Origin: Gammaproteobacteria bacterium
Lineage (GTDB): Bacteria > Pseudomonadota > Gammaproteobacteria > Eutrophobiales > Eutrophobiaceae
Reading direction: 5' to 3'
NCBI GenBank assembly: GCA_003250975.1
Contig: QKIY01000028.1
Coordinates: forward strand, 321,248 to 385,247
Length of the DNA: 64,000 bases
Shown here: positions 25,000 through 33,439 of the stretch, one piece after another
Layout of the letters: every line of letters begins with the position of its first letter
Numbering within the stretch: position 1 is the first letter of the stretch
Made by a program: the position numbers and the translations under genes
Notes under the pieces: model-generated
Seen by the model: the letters and a program-made list of their open reading frames with translations, nothing else
Database searches by the model: none
Told to the model about the DNA's origin: nothing

Positions 25000-26685
25000 A
25001 TGTCAGCATCCACAGCGGCTATGGTATCTGGCAGGCATTTCTCGGCGGGCTGGTCTGTCAGCGGAATTATACTGATATTAATTACCCTGCTGCTCTCTCT
25101 GCCCCTGCTGGTTGTAATCCTCTCTTTTCTCAATCCTGCGCCGGAGGTCTGGCGACATCTGACAACGACGGTTCTGGATGAATACATCCTGAATTCACTT
25201 GTGCTGATGTCAGGTGTTGGCCTGTTGACACTGGTACTCGGGGTCGTCCCGGCCTGGCTGGTGACCATGTTTCGTTTCCCTTTTAGCAAGACACTGGAGT
25301 GGGCTCTGTTACTCCCGCTTGCCATTCCGGCCTATATCATCGCTTACACTTATACAGGCGTGCTGGATGCCTCGGGACCGGTGCAGGTCCTGATCCGTGA
25401 GCTGACCGGGTGGGGATACCGTGATTACTGGTTTCCCGAGATCCGATCACTGGGTGGCGCCGTGACCATGCTGTCTTTTGTGCTCTATCCTTATATCTAT
25501 CTCATCAGTCGCGCGGCCTTTATCAGCCAGTCTGTCTGTGCGCTTGAAGTAGCTCGTACCCTGGGTTGTGGACCCTACAGGACGTTTTTCAAGGTCGCCC
25601 TGCCACTTGCAAGACCGGCGATCATTGTCGGTCTGACCCTTGTTCTCATGGAAACACTCGCCGATTATGGGACGGTGCAGTATTTTGGCATCGCGGCATT
25701 CACTACGGGGATCTTCCGCACCTGGTTCGGGCTCGGTAACAGCGCCGCCGCTGCGCAATTGTCTGCCCTGTTGATGCTGTTTATCACGTTGCTCGTGTAT
25801 GTTGAGTACTGGTCGCGCAAACGACAACGTTATCATCACACGTCTACGCGTTACAGCAGTCTGCAACACAAGAGGCTTAAGGGTTGGCATGGCCTGGCCT
25901 CGACAGTCATGTGCCTGTTCCCAGTATTTGCCGGTTTTGTTTTTCCGGTATTCTTTTTATGCAAATGGGCCCTGCAAACCTATCCTATTGTGATTGACAG
26001 TGCCTTTATTACATTGATCTGGCATAGCATCATGCTGGCAGGTATCGCCGCACTGATTGCTACCGTTCTTGCCTTGTTCATGGTCTACGGGAAACGCCAT
26101 GCGACGTCTGCACTGGTCAAATTGGCGGTGAACATCTCTGGCATGGGCTATGCCATACCGGGCACCGTCATAGCGGTAGGTGTGATGCTGCCTCTGGCCT
26201 GGGTGGACAGAACGGCAGACCAGTTTTTCCGGGCTAATTTTGATTTCAGCACCGGACTTTTGTTGAGCGGGACGCTGGTGGCCCTGATATTCGCCTACCT
26301 GGTGCGCTTTCTGGCTGTGTCCATGCGTACCGTAGATGCCGGACTGACACGGATAAAACCCTCCATAGAAGAAGCCGGCCGCAGCCTCGGCATGAGTGGC
26401 TTCCGTCTGGTTAGAAAGGTACATATCCCAATGCTGCGAGGCAGTTTATTGGCGGCGATATTACTGGTCTTTGTCGACGTATTGAAGGAACTGCCCGCGA
26501 CCTTGATCCTGCGCCCCTTCAATTTCAACACCCTTGCAATCAGGGCCTATGATTTCGCCAATGAAGAGAGGCTGGCAGACGCCGCTTGCCCCTCGCTTGC
26601 CATTGTCCTTGTGGGTATTATTCCGGTTATCTATTTAAGTCGATCCATTTCGCAATCTAGGCCCGGTCATGAACTCCACGCTTGA
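25000..26685 (+). CDS. fbpB: Ferric-iron ABC transporter permease (FbpB-like, fused double permease)
   Basis: 561-residue inner-membrane protein with about 12 membrane helices and two binding-protein-dependent permease domains. The first coupling loop is EVARTLGCGPYRTFFKVALPLARPAI. The second is EEAGRSLGMSGFRLVRKVHIPMLRGSL. This double-length form is typical of iron(III) permeases FbpB/SfuB. The next gene overlaps its 3' end by 17 bp. The ribosome-binding site is weak, consistent with coupled translation from fbpA. Confidence 0.93.
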   Translation: MSASTAAMVSGRHFSAGWSVSGIILILITLLLSLPLLVVILSFLNPAPEVWRHLTTTVLDEYILNSLVLMSGVGLLTLVLGVVPAWLVTMFRFPFSKTLEWALLLPLAIPAYIIAYTYTGVLDASGPVQVLIRELTGWGYRDYWFPEIRSLGGAVTMLSFVLYPYIYLISRAAFISQSVCALEVARTLGCGPYRTFFKVALPLARPAIIVGLTLVLMETLADYGTVQYFGIAAFTTGIFRTWFGLGNSAAAAQLSALLMLFITLLVYVEYWSRKRQRYHHTSTRYSSLQHKRLKGWHGLASTVMCLFPVFAGFVFPVFFLCKWALQTYPIVIDSAFITLIWHSIMLAGIAALIATVLALFMVYGKRHATSALVKLAVNISGMGYAIPGTVIAVGVMLPLAWVDRTADQFFRANFDFSTGLLLSGTLVALIFAYLVRFLAVSMRTVDAGLTRIKPSIEEAGRSLGMSGFRLVRKVHIPMLRGSLLAAILLVFVDVLKELPATLILRPFNFNTLAIRAYDFANEERLADAACPSLAIVLVGIIPVIYLSRSISQSRPGHELHA

Positions 26686-27718
26686 ACTCAAAGGTGTCTC
26701 TGTTGCCATTGATGGGCGAACTATCATTGATTCCATATCCTTTGCCTTGAAAGAAGGCGATATCGGTTGTCTGCTTGGCCCCAGCGGATGCGGCAAGACA
26801 ACCCTGCTACGGACCATCGCGGGTTTTGAGGCGCCATATGAGGGCGAGGTCTGGATCAGCGGTATTCGCGCCAGCGACCAGCGCCATTTGTTGCAGGTGG
26901 AGCAGCGTCAGGTAGGCATGGTGTTTCAGGATTATGCCCTGTTCCCGCATCTGACAGTAAGGGACAATGTCGGCTTTGGCCTGGAGCAGTTACCACGACG
27001 GCAGCGCAAACACCGTATTCATGAGTTGGCTGAATTACTGGAGATAGGTGATTTCTTGCATAAATATCCCCATCAATTGTCCGGTGGCCAACAGCAGCGA
27101 GTAGCCCTGGCCAGGGCCATCGCCAGCCGGCCCCGGGTGCTGTTACTGGATGAGCCTTTTGCCAGCATGGATATCGAATTGCGTGAGCACCTCGCTAAGG
27201 AGGTCCGTGATGTACTGAAACAGGATGGGGTTACGGCCGTAATGGTTAGCCATAATCAGTTGGAAGCCTTCGCGATGGCCGATTCCATTGGTGTTATTAA
27301 TGAGGGCAGGCTTTTGCAGTGGGATACGGCCTTCAACCTTTATCACCGGCCTGCATCAGCTTATATTGCGGACTTTATTGGTGAGGGAGTATTTATGCCG
27401 GGCAGGATCCTCAGTCAAACGGCGGTAGAGACAGAGCTTGGTATTATATCCAGTGATATGCCGCTGGAATTAGACCCGGGCAGCTCGGTTAATGTGCTGA
27501 TCAGGCCGGATGATATTCTTCATGATGATGACAGCGAGATGACAGCTATCGTCCGGGACAAGGCCTTCCGGGGTGCTGAATTCCTTTACACCCTTGCGCT
27601 TGAAAGCGGCACGGAATTATTGAGCCTGGTCCCCAGCCATCATAATCACCCGGTCAACGAACCAATCGGGGTCCGTCTGGAGATCGATCACCTGGTAGTC
27701 TTCCCGGCAAAGGACTGA
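26669..27718 (+). CDS. fbpC: Ferric-iron ABC transporter ATPase (FbpC-like)
   Basis: 349 residues. Walker A GPSGCGKTT at 37-45, Q loop QDYALFPHL, signature LSGGQQQRV, Walker B VLLLDEPFASMD and the H-loop MVSHNQLEA are all intact. A C-terminal TOBE-like domain (about 240-345) follows, as in FbpC/PotA-type importers. It completes the fbpABC set, and the 17-bp overlap with the permease gene indicates a single transcript. Confidence 0.93.
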   Translation: MNSTLELKGVSVAIDGRTIIDSISFALKEGDIGCLLGPSGCGKTTLLRTIAGFEAPYEGEVWISGIRASDQRHLLQVEQRQVGMVFQDYALFPHLTVRDNVGFGLEQLPRRQRKHRIHELAELLEIGDFLHKYPHQLSGGQQQRVALARAIASRPRVLLLDEPFASMDIELREHLAKEVRDVLKQDGVTAVMVSHNQLEAFAMADSIGVINEGRLLQWDTAFNLYHRPASAYIADFIGEGVFMPGRILSQTAVETELGIISSDMPLELDPGSSVNVLIRPDDILHDDDSEMTAIVRDKAFRGAEFLYTLALESGTELLSLVPSHHNHPVNEPIGVRLEIDHLVVFPAKD

Positions 27719-27796
27719 CACATATTCCATTATTATTCCTGCGATCATCCCTGCTACACTTAGGAAAGCAGACGGCAGGATCAAAGCATAAAGCTT

Positions 27797-28183
27797 ATGA
27801 GTAATATACCTGAAGATTTTAAATATTCGTCCGCACATACCTGGTCTGAACTACTAGATGATGGCCTCGTAAAGGTGGGTATTACCGATCATGCGCAGCA
27901 TGAACTGGGCGACATTGTCTTTGTTGAATTGCCTGAGCTGGAAAAAAGCTATAACACCGGTGAGGAATGTGCCGTGGTCGAATCTGTCAAGTCCGCTTCA
28001 GATATATATTGTCCGGTGTCAGGGGAGATCATTGATGTAAACAGCGAACTGGAAGACAGCCCGGAAAAGATTAATGCGGATCCCTACGGGCTCGGCTGGA
28101 TATTCATCATCCGGCCGGATGATGAGGCTGAGCTGGATGAATTGATCGATGCCAATGAATACAGTGAATTATTAGATGAGTGA
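27797..28183 (+). CDS. gcvH: Glycine cleavage system H protein
   Basis: Lipoyl carrier of the glycine cleavage system, 128 residues. The lipoylation motif ESVKSASD puts the modified Lys at 65. The N-terminal [11 protein letters not shown] and the C-terminal GLGWIF are family-typical. No gcvT, gcvP or glycine riboswitch is adjacent; the gene sits alone between the iron transporter and tpx. It might serve glycine cleavage encoded elsewhere or act as a lipoyl relay. The repressor gcvR is in the same window at 59069-59599. Confidence 0.93.
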   Translation: MSNIPEDFKYSSAHTWSELLDDGLVKVGITDHAQHELGDIVFVELPELEKSYNTGEECAVVESVKSASDIYCPVSGEIIDVNSELEDSPEKINADPYGLGWIFIIRPDDEAELDELIDANEYSELLDE

Positions 28184-28198
28184 GCAAGGAGAAAAAGA

Positions 28199-28699
28199 AT
28201 GGCCACAATAACCCTGCACGGTACAGAAACACATACCAATGGTGAACTCCCGGCCGTTGGTTCGGACGCGCCTGATTTTGTCCTGGTGGATGGTAAGCTC
28301 AATAACGTCAGTCTTGATACGTATTCAGGGAAAAAAAAGCTGTTGAATATTGTCCCCAGTCTCGATACACCAACCTGCGCGCTTTCTACCAAGAAGTTTA
28401 ATGAGGCAGCAAAAAAGAAAAAAGATTCGGTAATTCTTGTCATTTCGGGCGATCTTCCGTTTGCAATGGCGCGGTTCTGCGGTGCGGAAGGAACTGATAA
28501 CGTAATTCCCCTTGCCATGATGCGTTCACGCAATTTTGCCAAGGACTACGGCGTGCTGATCGAGGATGGCCCCCTTGCCGGTATAACAGCACGCGCCGTA
28601 GTTGTTGTCGATGAAAACAACAAGATCGTTTATACCCAGCTTGTGCCCGAGATCGGTGACGAGCCGGATTATCAGTCGGCGTTGGCTGCGCTCGCGTAA
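28199..28699 (+). CDS. tpx: Thiol peroxidase Tpx
   Basis: 166-residue atypical 2-Cys peroxiredoxin reducing hydroperoxides, re-reduced by thioredoxin. The peroxidatic Cys60 is in PSLDTPTCALS and the resolving Cys94 in ARFCGAEG, matching E. coli C61 and C95. It begins 15 bp after gcvH with GGAG upstream, so the two may share a transcript. Confidence 0.96.
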   Translation: MATITLHGTETHTNGELPAVGSDAPDFVLVDGKLNNVSLDTYSGKKKLLNIVPSLDTPTCALSTKKFNEAAKKKKDSVILVISGDLPFAMARFCGAEGTDNVIPLAMMRSRNFAKDYGVLIEDGPLAGITARAVVVVDENNKIVYTQLVPEIGDEPDYQSALAALA

Positions 28700-28721
28700 T
28701 CAATTTCATTCGGCTCTTTAA

Positions 28722-29084
28722 ATGGCCAACCAGAAAAACGGCGGCCTAAAGCGGCTGATCAAGGCATTCGTCTATTCCTTTCAGGGGCTGAAGGCCACGT
28801 TTAAGAACGAAGCGGCATTCAGGCAGGAATTTTGCCTCTCACTTGTACTTATTCCCCTTGGGTTCTGGTTGGGTGATACAGGCACGGATCGGGCCCTTTT
28901 GATCGGCAGCCTGATGCTGGTCATGATCGTCGAGTTAATCAATTCAGGCATTGAGGCCGTGGTTGACCGGGTAAGTGGTGAACGGCATGAACTTTCAGGG
29001 CGCGCAAAGGATGTTGGTTCTGCCGCGGTATTGATTGCGTTGCTAAATGCACTGGCAGTCTGGACTTTAATCCTGTTTACCTAA
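28722..29084 (+). CDS. dgkA: Diacylglycerol kinase DgkA
   Basis: Small integral-membrane kinase recycling diacylglycerol in membrane-derived lipid turnover. 120 residues, three predicted membrane helices. The signature ELINSGIEAVVDRVSGERHE with catalytic Glu is present, followed by SGRAKDVGSAAV. It lies three bases before the lpxR-like gene. Confidence 0.96.
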   Translation: MANQKNGGLKRLIKAFVYSFQGLKATFKNEAAFRQEFCLSLVLIPLGFWLGDTGTDRALLIGSLMLVMIVELINSGIEAVVDRVSGERHELSGRAKDVGSAAVLIALLNALAVWTLILFT

Positions 29085-29087
29085 TCG

Positions 29088-30140
29088 ATGCGGGCATTTC
29101 AATCAGTTCTTAAAAGTCTTTTTATTTTAATACTGTTTACTTATCTCACCCCCCTTTTTGCGGGAGAGCTTTTGCCAGATGAATCGTGGACAGCGACCCT
29201 GCGGTTTGAGAATGACCTGTTTGCCGACACGGATAGGAATTATACCAACGGCATAAAACTAAGCTGGATATCCCCTGACCTAGACCATTTCCGGGACAGT
29301 GACAAACTGCCTGAATGGTCTAAGAAATGGATTCGTAAGCTGCCTTTCAGCCGGGAAGAAGGCCTACAACGTAATATCACTTTCTCCGTGGGGCAGTTGA
29401 TGTTCACACCAACGGATATTTCACGTTATGACCTGATCATTGATGACCGGCCCTATGCCGGCTGGCTTTATTCCGCTCTCGGTTTCCATAACAAGAGTTA
29501 TCGCCATCTGGATACCATTGAACTGCAGTTTGGCATCATTGGTCCGTGGTCACAGGCTGAGGCGTCCCAGGATCTGATCCATGATATCAGGGATATCCCC
29601 AAGGCCAACGGTTGGGACAACCAGCTTAAAAACGAGCCGGGCTTTGCCTTCATCTATGAAAACAAATCACGAGTAATTCCACTCAAGACCTTTGACGGCT
29701 GGGGGTTTGATGCCATTACTCATTACGGGGCCTCTGTTGGTACTGTCTATACTTACATCAATTCCGGTGTCGAGATGCGCTTTGGCTGGAACGTGCCCAC
29801 AGATTTTGGCACATCTCTAATCCGGCCTGGCGGGGAGACCAATGCACCGACGGATACTGCGGATCCACGCTATACAGAGGTAGGTCATGGGTTCAGCCTG
29901 CATGCCTTTGCCGCTGCATCCGGGCGCCTGGTGTTACGTGACATATTTCTTGACGGCAACACCTTCCGTGACAGTCACAGCGTGGACAAGGAATATCTGG
30001 TCGGTGACTTTGTACTGGGCTTGAGCCTGATCGTAGATCGGTTCAAGCTGTCATACGCTAATGTTTTGAGGACGGAGGAATTTAAACTGCAAAAAAGTGG
30101 TCATAATTTCGGGTCCATCAGCCTGTCGATCACCTATTAG
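29088..30140 (+). CDS. LpxR-like outer-membrane protein (DUF2219)
   Basis: 350 residues with a signal peptide (cleavage near FAGE, residue 26) and a 12-strand barrel-like remainder ending SLSITY. FENDLFADTDRNYTNGIKLSW contains the N-D and T-N-G features of the lipid A 3'-O-deacylase LpxR, and DDRPYAGWLYSALGF is the second family block. It may remove acyl chains from lipid A, but many DUF2219 proteins are untested. Coupled in position with dgkA. Confidence 0.85.
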   Translation: MRAFQSVLKSLFILILFTYLTPLFAGELLPDESWTATLRFENDLFADTDRNYTNGIKLSWISPDLDHFRDSDKLPEWSKKWIRKLPFSREEGLQRNITFSVGQLMFTPTDISRYDLIIDDRPYAGWLYSALGFHNKSYRHLDTIELQFGIIGPWSQAEASQDLIHDIRDIPKANGWDNQLKNEPGFAFIYENKSRVIPLKTFDGWGFDAITHYGASVGTVYTYINSGVEMRFGWNVPTDFGTSLIRPGGETNAPTDTADPRYTEVGHGFSLHAFAAASGRLVLRDIFLDGNTFRDSHSVDKEYLVGDFVLGLSLIVDRFKLSYANVLRTEEFKLQKSGHNFGSISLSITY

Positions 30141-30165
30141 GAATAGACTTGTCGGGAAAAGCAGA

Positions 30166-30693
30166 ATGACTACATTATTATACTTTGCCTATGGTTCAAA
30201 CATGTCGCAGCCGCGGTTGCGTGCACGTGTCCAGTCGGCAAAGAAGGTGACTGTTGCAAGACTGGCAAAGCATATCCTCAGGTTCCATAAACGCAGCCAG
30301 GATAATTCCGCCAAGTGTGATATTAATTATACCTGTTATTCTGGAGATTCAGTTCACGGTGTTATATACAGGATCGCCCAGGCAGAAAAGAAGATTCTGG
30401 ACGGTATCGAAGGCCTGGGCAGGGGCTATGAAGTGAAACACGTAACTGTTGAAACAATGGAAGGTAAACATGTCTATGCATTTACCTATTACGCAACAGA
30501 CACCGATCCAGAGTTAAAACCCTATAGCTGGTATAAGGAACATGTTCTGTTAGGCGCAAGGGATAACGGTCTGCCTGCGGATTATATCGGTCAGATTGAA
30601 CGGGTGCCCTCTGTTGAAGACATGGATGCAGGCAGGCATAAACGCGAACTCGCGATTTATGATCAAAAACTGCAACGGGGGCCCTACTTATGA
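30166..30693 (+). CDS. Gamma-glutamylcyclotransferase-like protein
   Basis: 175 residues from ATG at 30166; an in-frame extension to 30097 would overlap the previous gene and is rejected. The start YFAYGSNMSQPRL is the substrate-binding loop of the GGCT/AIG2 fold, and the conserved acidic residue appears in LDGIEGLGRGYE. It probably acts on gamma-glutamyl peptides; the exact substrate is unknown. Its stop overlaps the next start by four bases. Confidence 0.88.
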   Translation: MTTLLYFAYGSNMSQPRLRARVQSAKKVTVARLAKHILRFHKRSQDNSAKCDINYTCYSGDSVHGVIYRIAQAEKKILDGIEGLGRGYEVKHVTVETMEGKHVYAFTYYATDTDPELKPYSWYKEHVLLGARDNGLPADYIGQIERVPSVEDMDAGRHKRELAIYDQKLQRGPYL

Positions 30694-31253
30694 ACAGGAT
30701 AGGACCTGTCCTGATTCTGGTGGTTATATTTTTGTCCGGGTGTGCATTCAACCGGCTCGCAAACAGGGTAGAGCTTAAAGAACCAGAGTTCAGTTATACC
30801 CGTCATGTAATCAGGACAATTACCGAAAGCAAAGCCGATGTAGAATTTATTATCACTGCACATAACCCTAATGCAGTAGGCCTGAGGAATGTGTTCGTTG
30901 ATTATGTGTTGTTGACTGAAGGCGGACAGTTTTTAAAGGGTGAAGGCCTGCCCCTGCAGCTTGCCCCGTCCGCTGACACCGAAATCGCTGTGCCGACAGA
31001 GATCATTTATGCTGACCTGATTAATGCCGTTGGCCCCCTCATCGAACGGATATTTCTGAACGGCAATTATTCCATACCCGTTACTATAAAAGGCGTTATT
31101 TACGGCAAGCCTACGTTTTACGATGAGTTTGAAGAAGGTACCTCACTGTTTTCATTTACCTGGGAGTTCAGCAGGACAGAAGAGATCCCGCTTCCGGAAA
31201 GACAGATGAGGGAGTTTATTATGCAGCTGATGCTTAACCCGAAGGCACACTGA
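30690..31253 (+). CDS. LEA type 2 family lipoprotein
   Basis: 187 residues with a lipobox LSGC (Cys18). The body matches the LEA_2/WHy beta-sandwich pattern: VEFIITAHNPNAVGLRNVFVDYVLLTEG and later VPTEIIYADLINA. Such proteins are tied to desiccation or cell-surface stress, but no precise function is established. Start ATG overlaps the GGCT gene stop (ATGA). Its last 20 bases overlap the convergent JAMM peptidase gene. Confidence 0.8.
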   Translation: MNRIGPVLILVVIFLSGCAFNRLANRVELKEPEFSYTRHVIRTITESKADVEFIITAHNPNAVGLRNVFVDYVLLTEGGQFLKGEGLPLQLAPSADTEIAVPTEIIYADLINAVGPLIERIFLNGNYSIPVTIKGVIYGKPTFYDEFEEGTSLFSFTWEFSRTEEIPLPERQMREFIMQLMLNPKAH

Positions 31254-31647
31254 TGTGGATTTCCCTGAATTTATTGCCATCAAGCAGATAACATCTTAAA
31301 TCAGGTTGATCCTTTGCCAGTGAAATAATGAAATAATGCACACCGGGATAGGCGGCAAGCGCAATATCGGTTTCCGATGGAACTGCCCCGATTTCCGGGT
31401 GGCTGTGATAGATTCCGGCCAGGGTCTCACCCTTTTCACGCATGGAGCGCATTGCCGCGATCTGTTCCTCCGGGGACATGAGGAAACGATATTCCGGGTT
31501 CTCATCTATATTGCTTACGGGATAAACCGATGTAAGCAAGCCATCTTTCCCGCCTAACAGGCCGCAGATTTCCTCCCGGGGACTGGACTGTGCGTGCTGT
31601 ATCAGCCGCTCCCGGAGATCAGGAAGCAGCCTGACCCGGGACGTCAT
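31234..31647 (-). CDS. JAMM/MPN-family metallopeptidase
   Basis: Zinc peptidase-like protein of 137 residues from the ATG at 31647; an upstream GTG at 31665 would add six residues. EEICGLLGG supplies the conserved Glu. YHSHPEIGAVPSETD is the full H-x-H-P-(x)5-P-S-x-x-D zinc motif. This is the bacterial JAB/M67 class, including Mec, which frees cysteine from sulfur-carrier CysO. It overlaps the moeB-like gene by 29 bp, matching the usual E1-like plus JAMM pairing in sulfur-carrier pathways. Confidence 0.88.
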   Translation of the reverse strand: MTSRVRLLPDLRERLIQHAQSSPREEICGLLGGKDGLLTSVYPVSNIDENPEYRFLMSPEEQIAAMRSMREKGETLAGIYHSHPEIGAVPSETDIALAAYPGVHYFIISLAKDQPDLRCYLLDGNKFREIHISVPSG

Positions 31648-32398
31648 TCCTGCCTCTTCCCCCACACTCAGGGCACTGGGGGTCTTTTTTTAGTCTGGCG
31701 GAATGCCAATCCATGTTCATTACATCCAGTAACAACAGTCGGCCCTCCAGTGACTCGCCTATCCCCATGATCAGTTTCATGGCCTCGCAGGCCTGGACGC
31801 TGCCGATGATCCCGAGCAATGGTGCTATCACGCCATTCGCCGTGCAGCTCTGGTCAAGTTCGGTTTCCGTCCCATAGAGGCAGCGGTAACAGGGCGAGTC
31901 CTCGTGCGCCGGATTATAAACACTAACCTGGGCCTCGAACCGGATCGCGGCGCCCGATACCAGAGGTGTTCCGGATTTTACGCAGGCTGCGTTGATTGCA
32001 AAGCGGGTCCTGAAATTGTCACTGCAATCAACGACAACGTCAGCCACTTTTACTTCTTTGATTAATTCCGTTTCATCCAGCTCATGGTCAATGGTTGTAA
32101 TGTTGGTATCCGGATTGACCTGCGACAGATAATCCCGTGCAGATTCCACCTTGAGCTTGCCAATGTCCGGTGTTGCATGGATGACCTGGCGTTGCAGGTT
32201 GGAGAGATCGACCTTGTCAAAATCAACAAGTACCAGGTGACCAATCCCGGCCGCCGCAAGATAAAGGGAGGCGATTGAACCCAGGCCGCCAATACCGATA
32301 ACCAGGACGCGTGAATCGAGCAGTTTTTGCTGACCGGAGGCATCGATTTCCGGCAGCATCATTTGCCGGCTATAACGTAACAATTGCTCGTCGTTCAT
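31619..32398 (-). CDS. moeB: Molybdopterin-synthase/sulfur-carrier adenylyltransferase (MoeB/ThiF family)
   Basis: 259 residues from ATG at 32398; the reading frame extends upstream to 32434 but that ATG precedes the family start. MNDEQLLRYSRQMMLPEID is the MoeB N-terminus. GIGGLGSIAS is the ATP-binding loop, and SCTANGVIAPLLG holds the catalytic Cys region. CYRC and CPEC form the zinc site. It adenylates the C-terminal glycine of a ubiquitin-like sulfur carrier (MoaD, ThiS or CysO type). No such carrier is in the window. Confidence 0.93.
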   Translation of the reverse strand: MNDEQLLRYSRQMMLPEIDASGQQKLLDSRVLVIGIGGLGSIASLYLAAAGIGHLVLVDFDKVDLSNLQRQVIHATPDIGKLKVESARDYLSQVNPDTNITTIDHELDETELIKEVKVADVVVDCSDNFRTRFAINAACVKSGTPLVSGAAIRFEAQVSVYNPAHEDSPCYRCLYGTETELDQSCTANGVIAPLLGIIGSVQACEAMKLIMGIGESLEGRLLLLDVMNMDWHSARLKKDPQCPECGGRGRNDVPGQAAS

Positions 32399-32595
32399 TG
32401 GTCCTGTGTATCCCTGTCCTCGTATTTCTTCCACAGTTGATGGCGCATAGGCCGCAGCCCCTGCGTCCGTTGCCTGGACCGGGACAGGTATAAAATGCGT
32501 AAGCGCTGATTCAGCCCGGTCGGGTGCGCCATATTATCGTGCCGGTTTGCGATCATAAAGTTTCGCAGTCCTTCAAGTAACAGTCGCATTGTCAT
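32395..32595 (-). CDS. Small unrecognised protein between prmC and moeB
   Basis: 66 residues, basic, with no clear domain or signal peptide. It has a Met-rich N-terminus (MTMRLLLEGLRNFMIANRHD) and a charged C-terminus (WKKYEDRDTQ). The support is positional: its ATG overlaps the prmC stop by four bases and its TGA overlaps the moeB ATG by four bases. The frame therefore exactly fills the gap between two conserved genes. I do not recognise the family. Its role may relate to release-factor methylation or to sulfur-carrier activation, but nothing in the sequence shows which. Confidence 0.7.
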   Translation of the reverse strand: MTMRLLLEGLRNFMIANRHDNMAHPTGLNQRLRILYLSRSRQRTQGLRPMRHQLWKKYEDRDTQDQ

Positions 32596-33437
32596 CCGGT
32601 ATATTGCCCGTAGGTGACCCGGTCCAATCCGGCATAATCTTTTCGCGTTGCCACATTAATATAATGTTTGGCACGGAACAGGTCAGAGACTGCTTTTGCC
32701 TGATCAAAGCCGTGTTCCAGAAAGAGCCAGCCTCCTTTAGTAAGATGTCCACCTGCACCTTCGATGATGCAGCGGATGGCGTCAAGCCCGTCGTGTCCAC
32801 CCCTGAGGGCGCTGGCTGGCTCGTGTCTTACACCGGTGCCACCCAAATGCGGATCACTGTCTGCAACATAAGGTGGATTGGAGACGATAATTTCGAAGCG
32901 TTCATCGATGTGTGAAAACCAGTTGCTCTTTACAAAGCGGATCTGGTCTATTGCCTGTGAACGGGCATTGTAACTGGCAACTGCGAGGGCCTCGGCGCTG
33001 ATATCGGATGCCAGCAGCCTGCAGGCCGGACGTTCGATGGCCAATGCAATGGCAATGGCTCCGCTCCCTGTCCCAAGGTCTGCGATACATAGGGCCTGTC
33101 CCTGCGGGATGTGTTCCAGGGCGGCCTCCACCAAGCATTCAGTTTCAGGCCTGGGGACGAGTGTATGTTCATCAACCCGCAGTTCAATGGACCAGAATTC
33201 CTTCTTTCCAGTGAGATAGGCTACGGGCGTGCCCGTGCACCGTGCTGATATCAATCTCGCATAGGAAGATTGCTGAGCGGTGCCTATTCTTTTCTCCGGT
33301 CTGGCATACAGGAGGCCCCTGTCAGATTGCAGTACGTGGCAGAGCAAGACCTCCGCGTCGAGCTGTGCGGAATCAAGCCCGACAAGCCGGCTTCTGCCCT
33401 GTTCAAGTAACTCTCTTATTGTAGCCATATCAGACAT
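32592..33437 (-). CDS. prmC: Peptide chain release factor N5-glutamine methyltransferase
   Basis: Methylates the Gln of the GGQ motif of release factors. 281 residues. An N-terminal helical domain precedes a Rossmann-type methyltransferase with DLGTGSGAIAIA (SAM loop) and the catalytic NPPY in IVSNPPYVADSD. It follows prfA by three bases and precedes the 66-residue gene with overlap. Confidence 0.96.
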   Translation of the reverse strand: MSDMATIRELLEQGRSRLVGLDSAQLDAEVLLCHVLQSDRGLLYARPEKRIGTAQQSSYARLISARCTGTPVAYLTGKKEFWSIELRVDEHTLVPRPETECLVEAALEHIPQGQALCIADLGTGSGAIAIALAIERPACRLLASDISAEALAVASYNARSQAIDQIRFVKSNWFSHIDERFEIIVSNPPYVADSDPHLGGTGVRHEPASALRGGHDGLDAIRCIIEGAGGHLTKGGWLFLEHGFDQAKAVSDLFRAKHYINVATRKDYAGLDRVTYGQYTG

Positions 33438-33439
33438 GT

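Noticed and set aside
27719..27796. Glycine riboswitch before gcvH
   Set aside because: The gap is only 78 bp and lacks the conserved riboswitch core; just a loose CCTGC/GCAGG pairing is seen.
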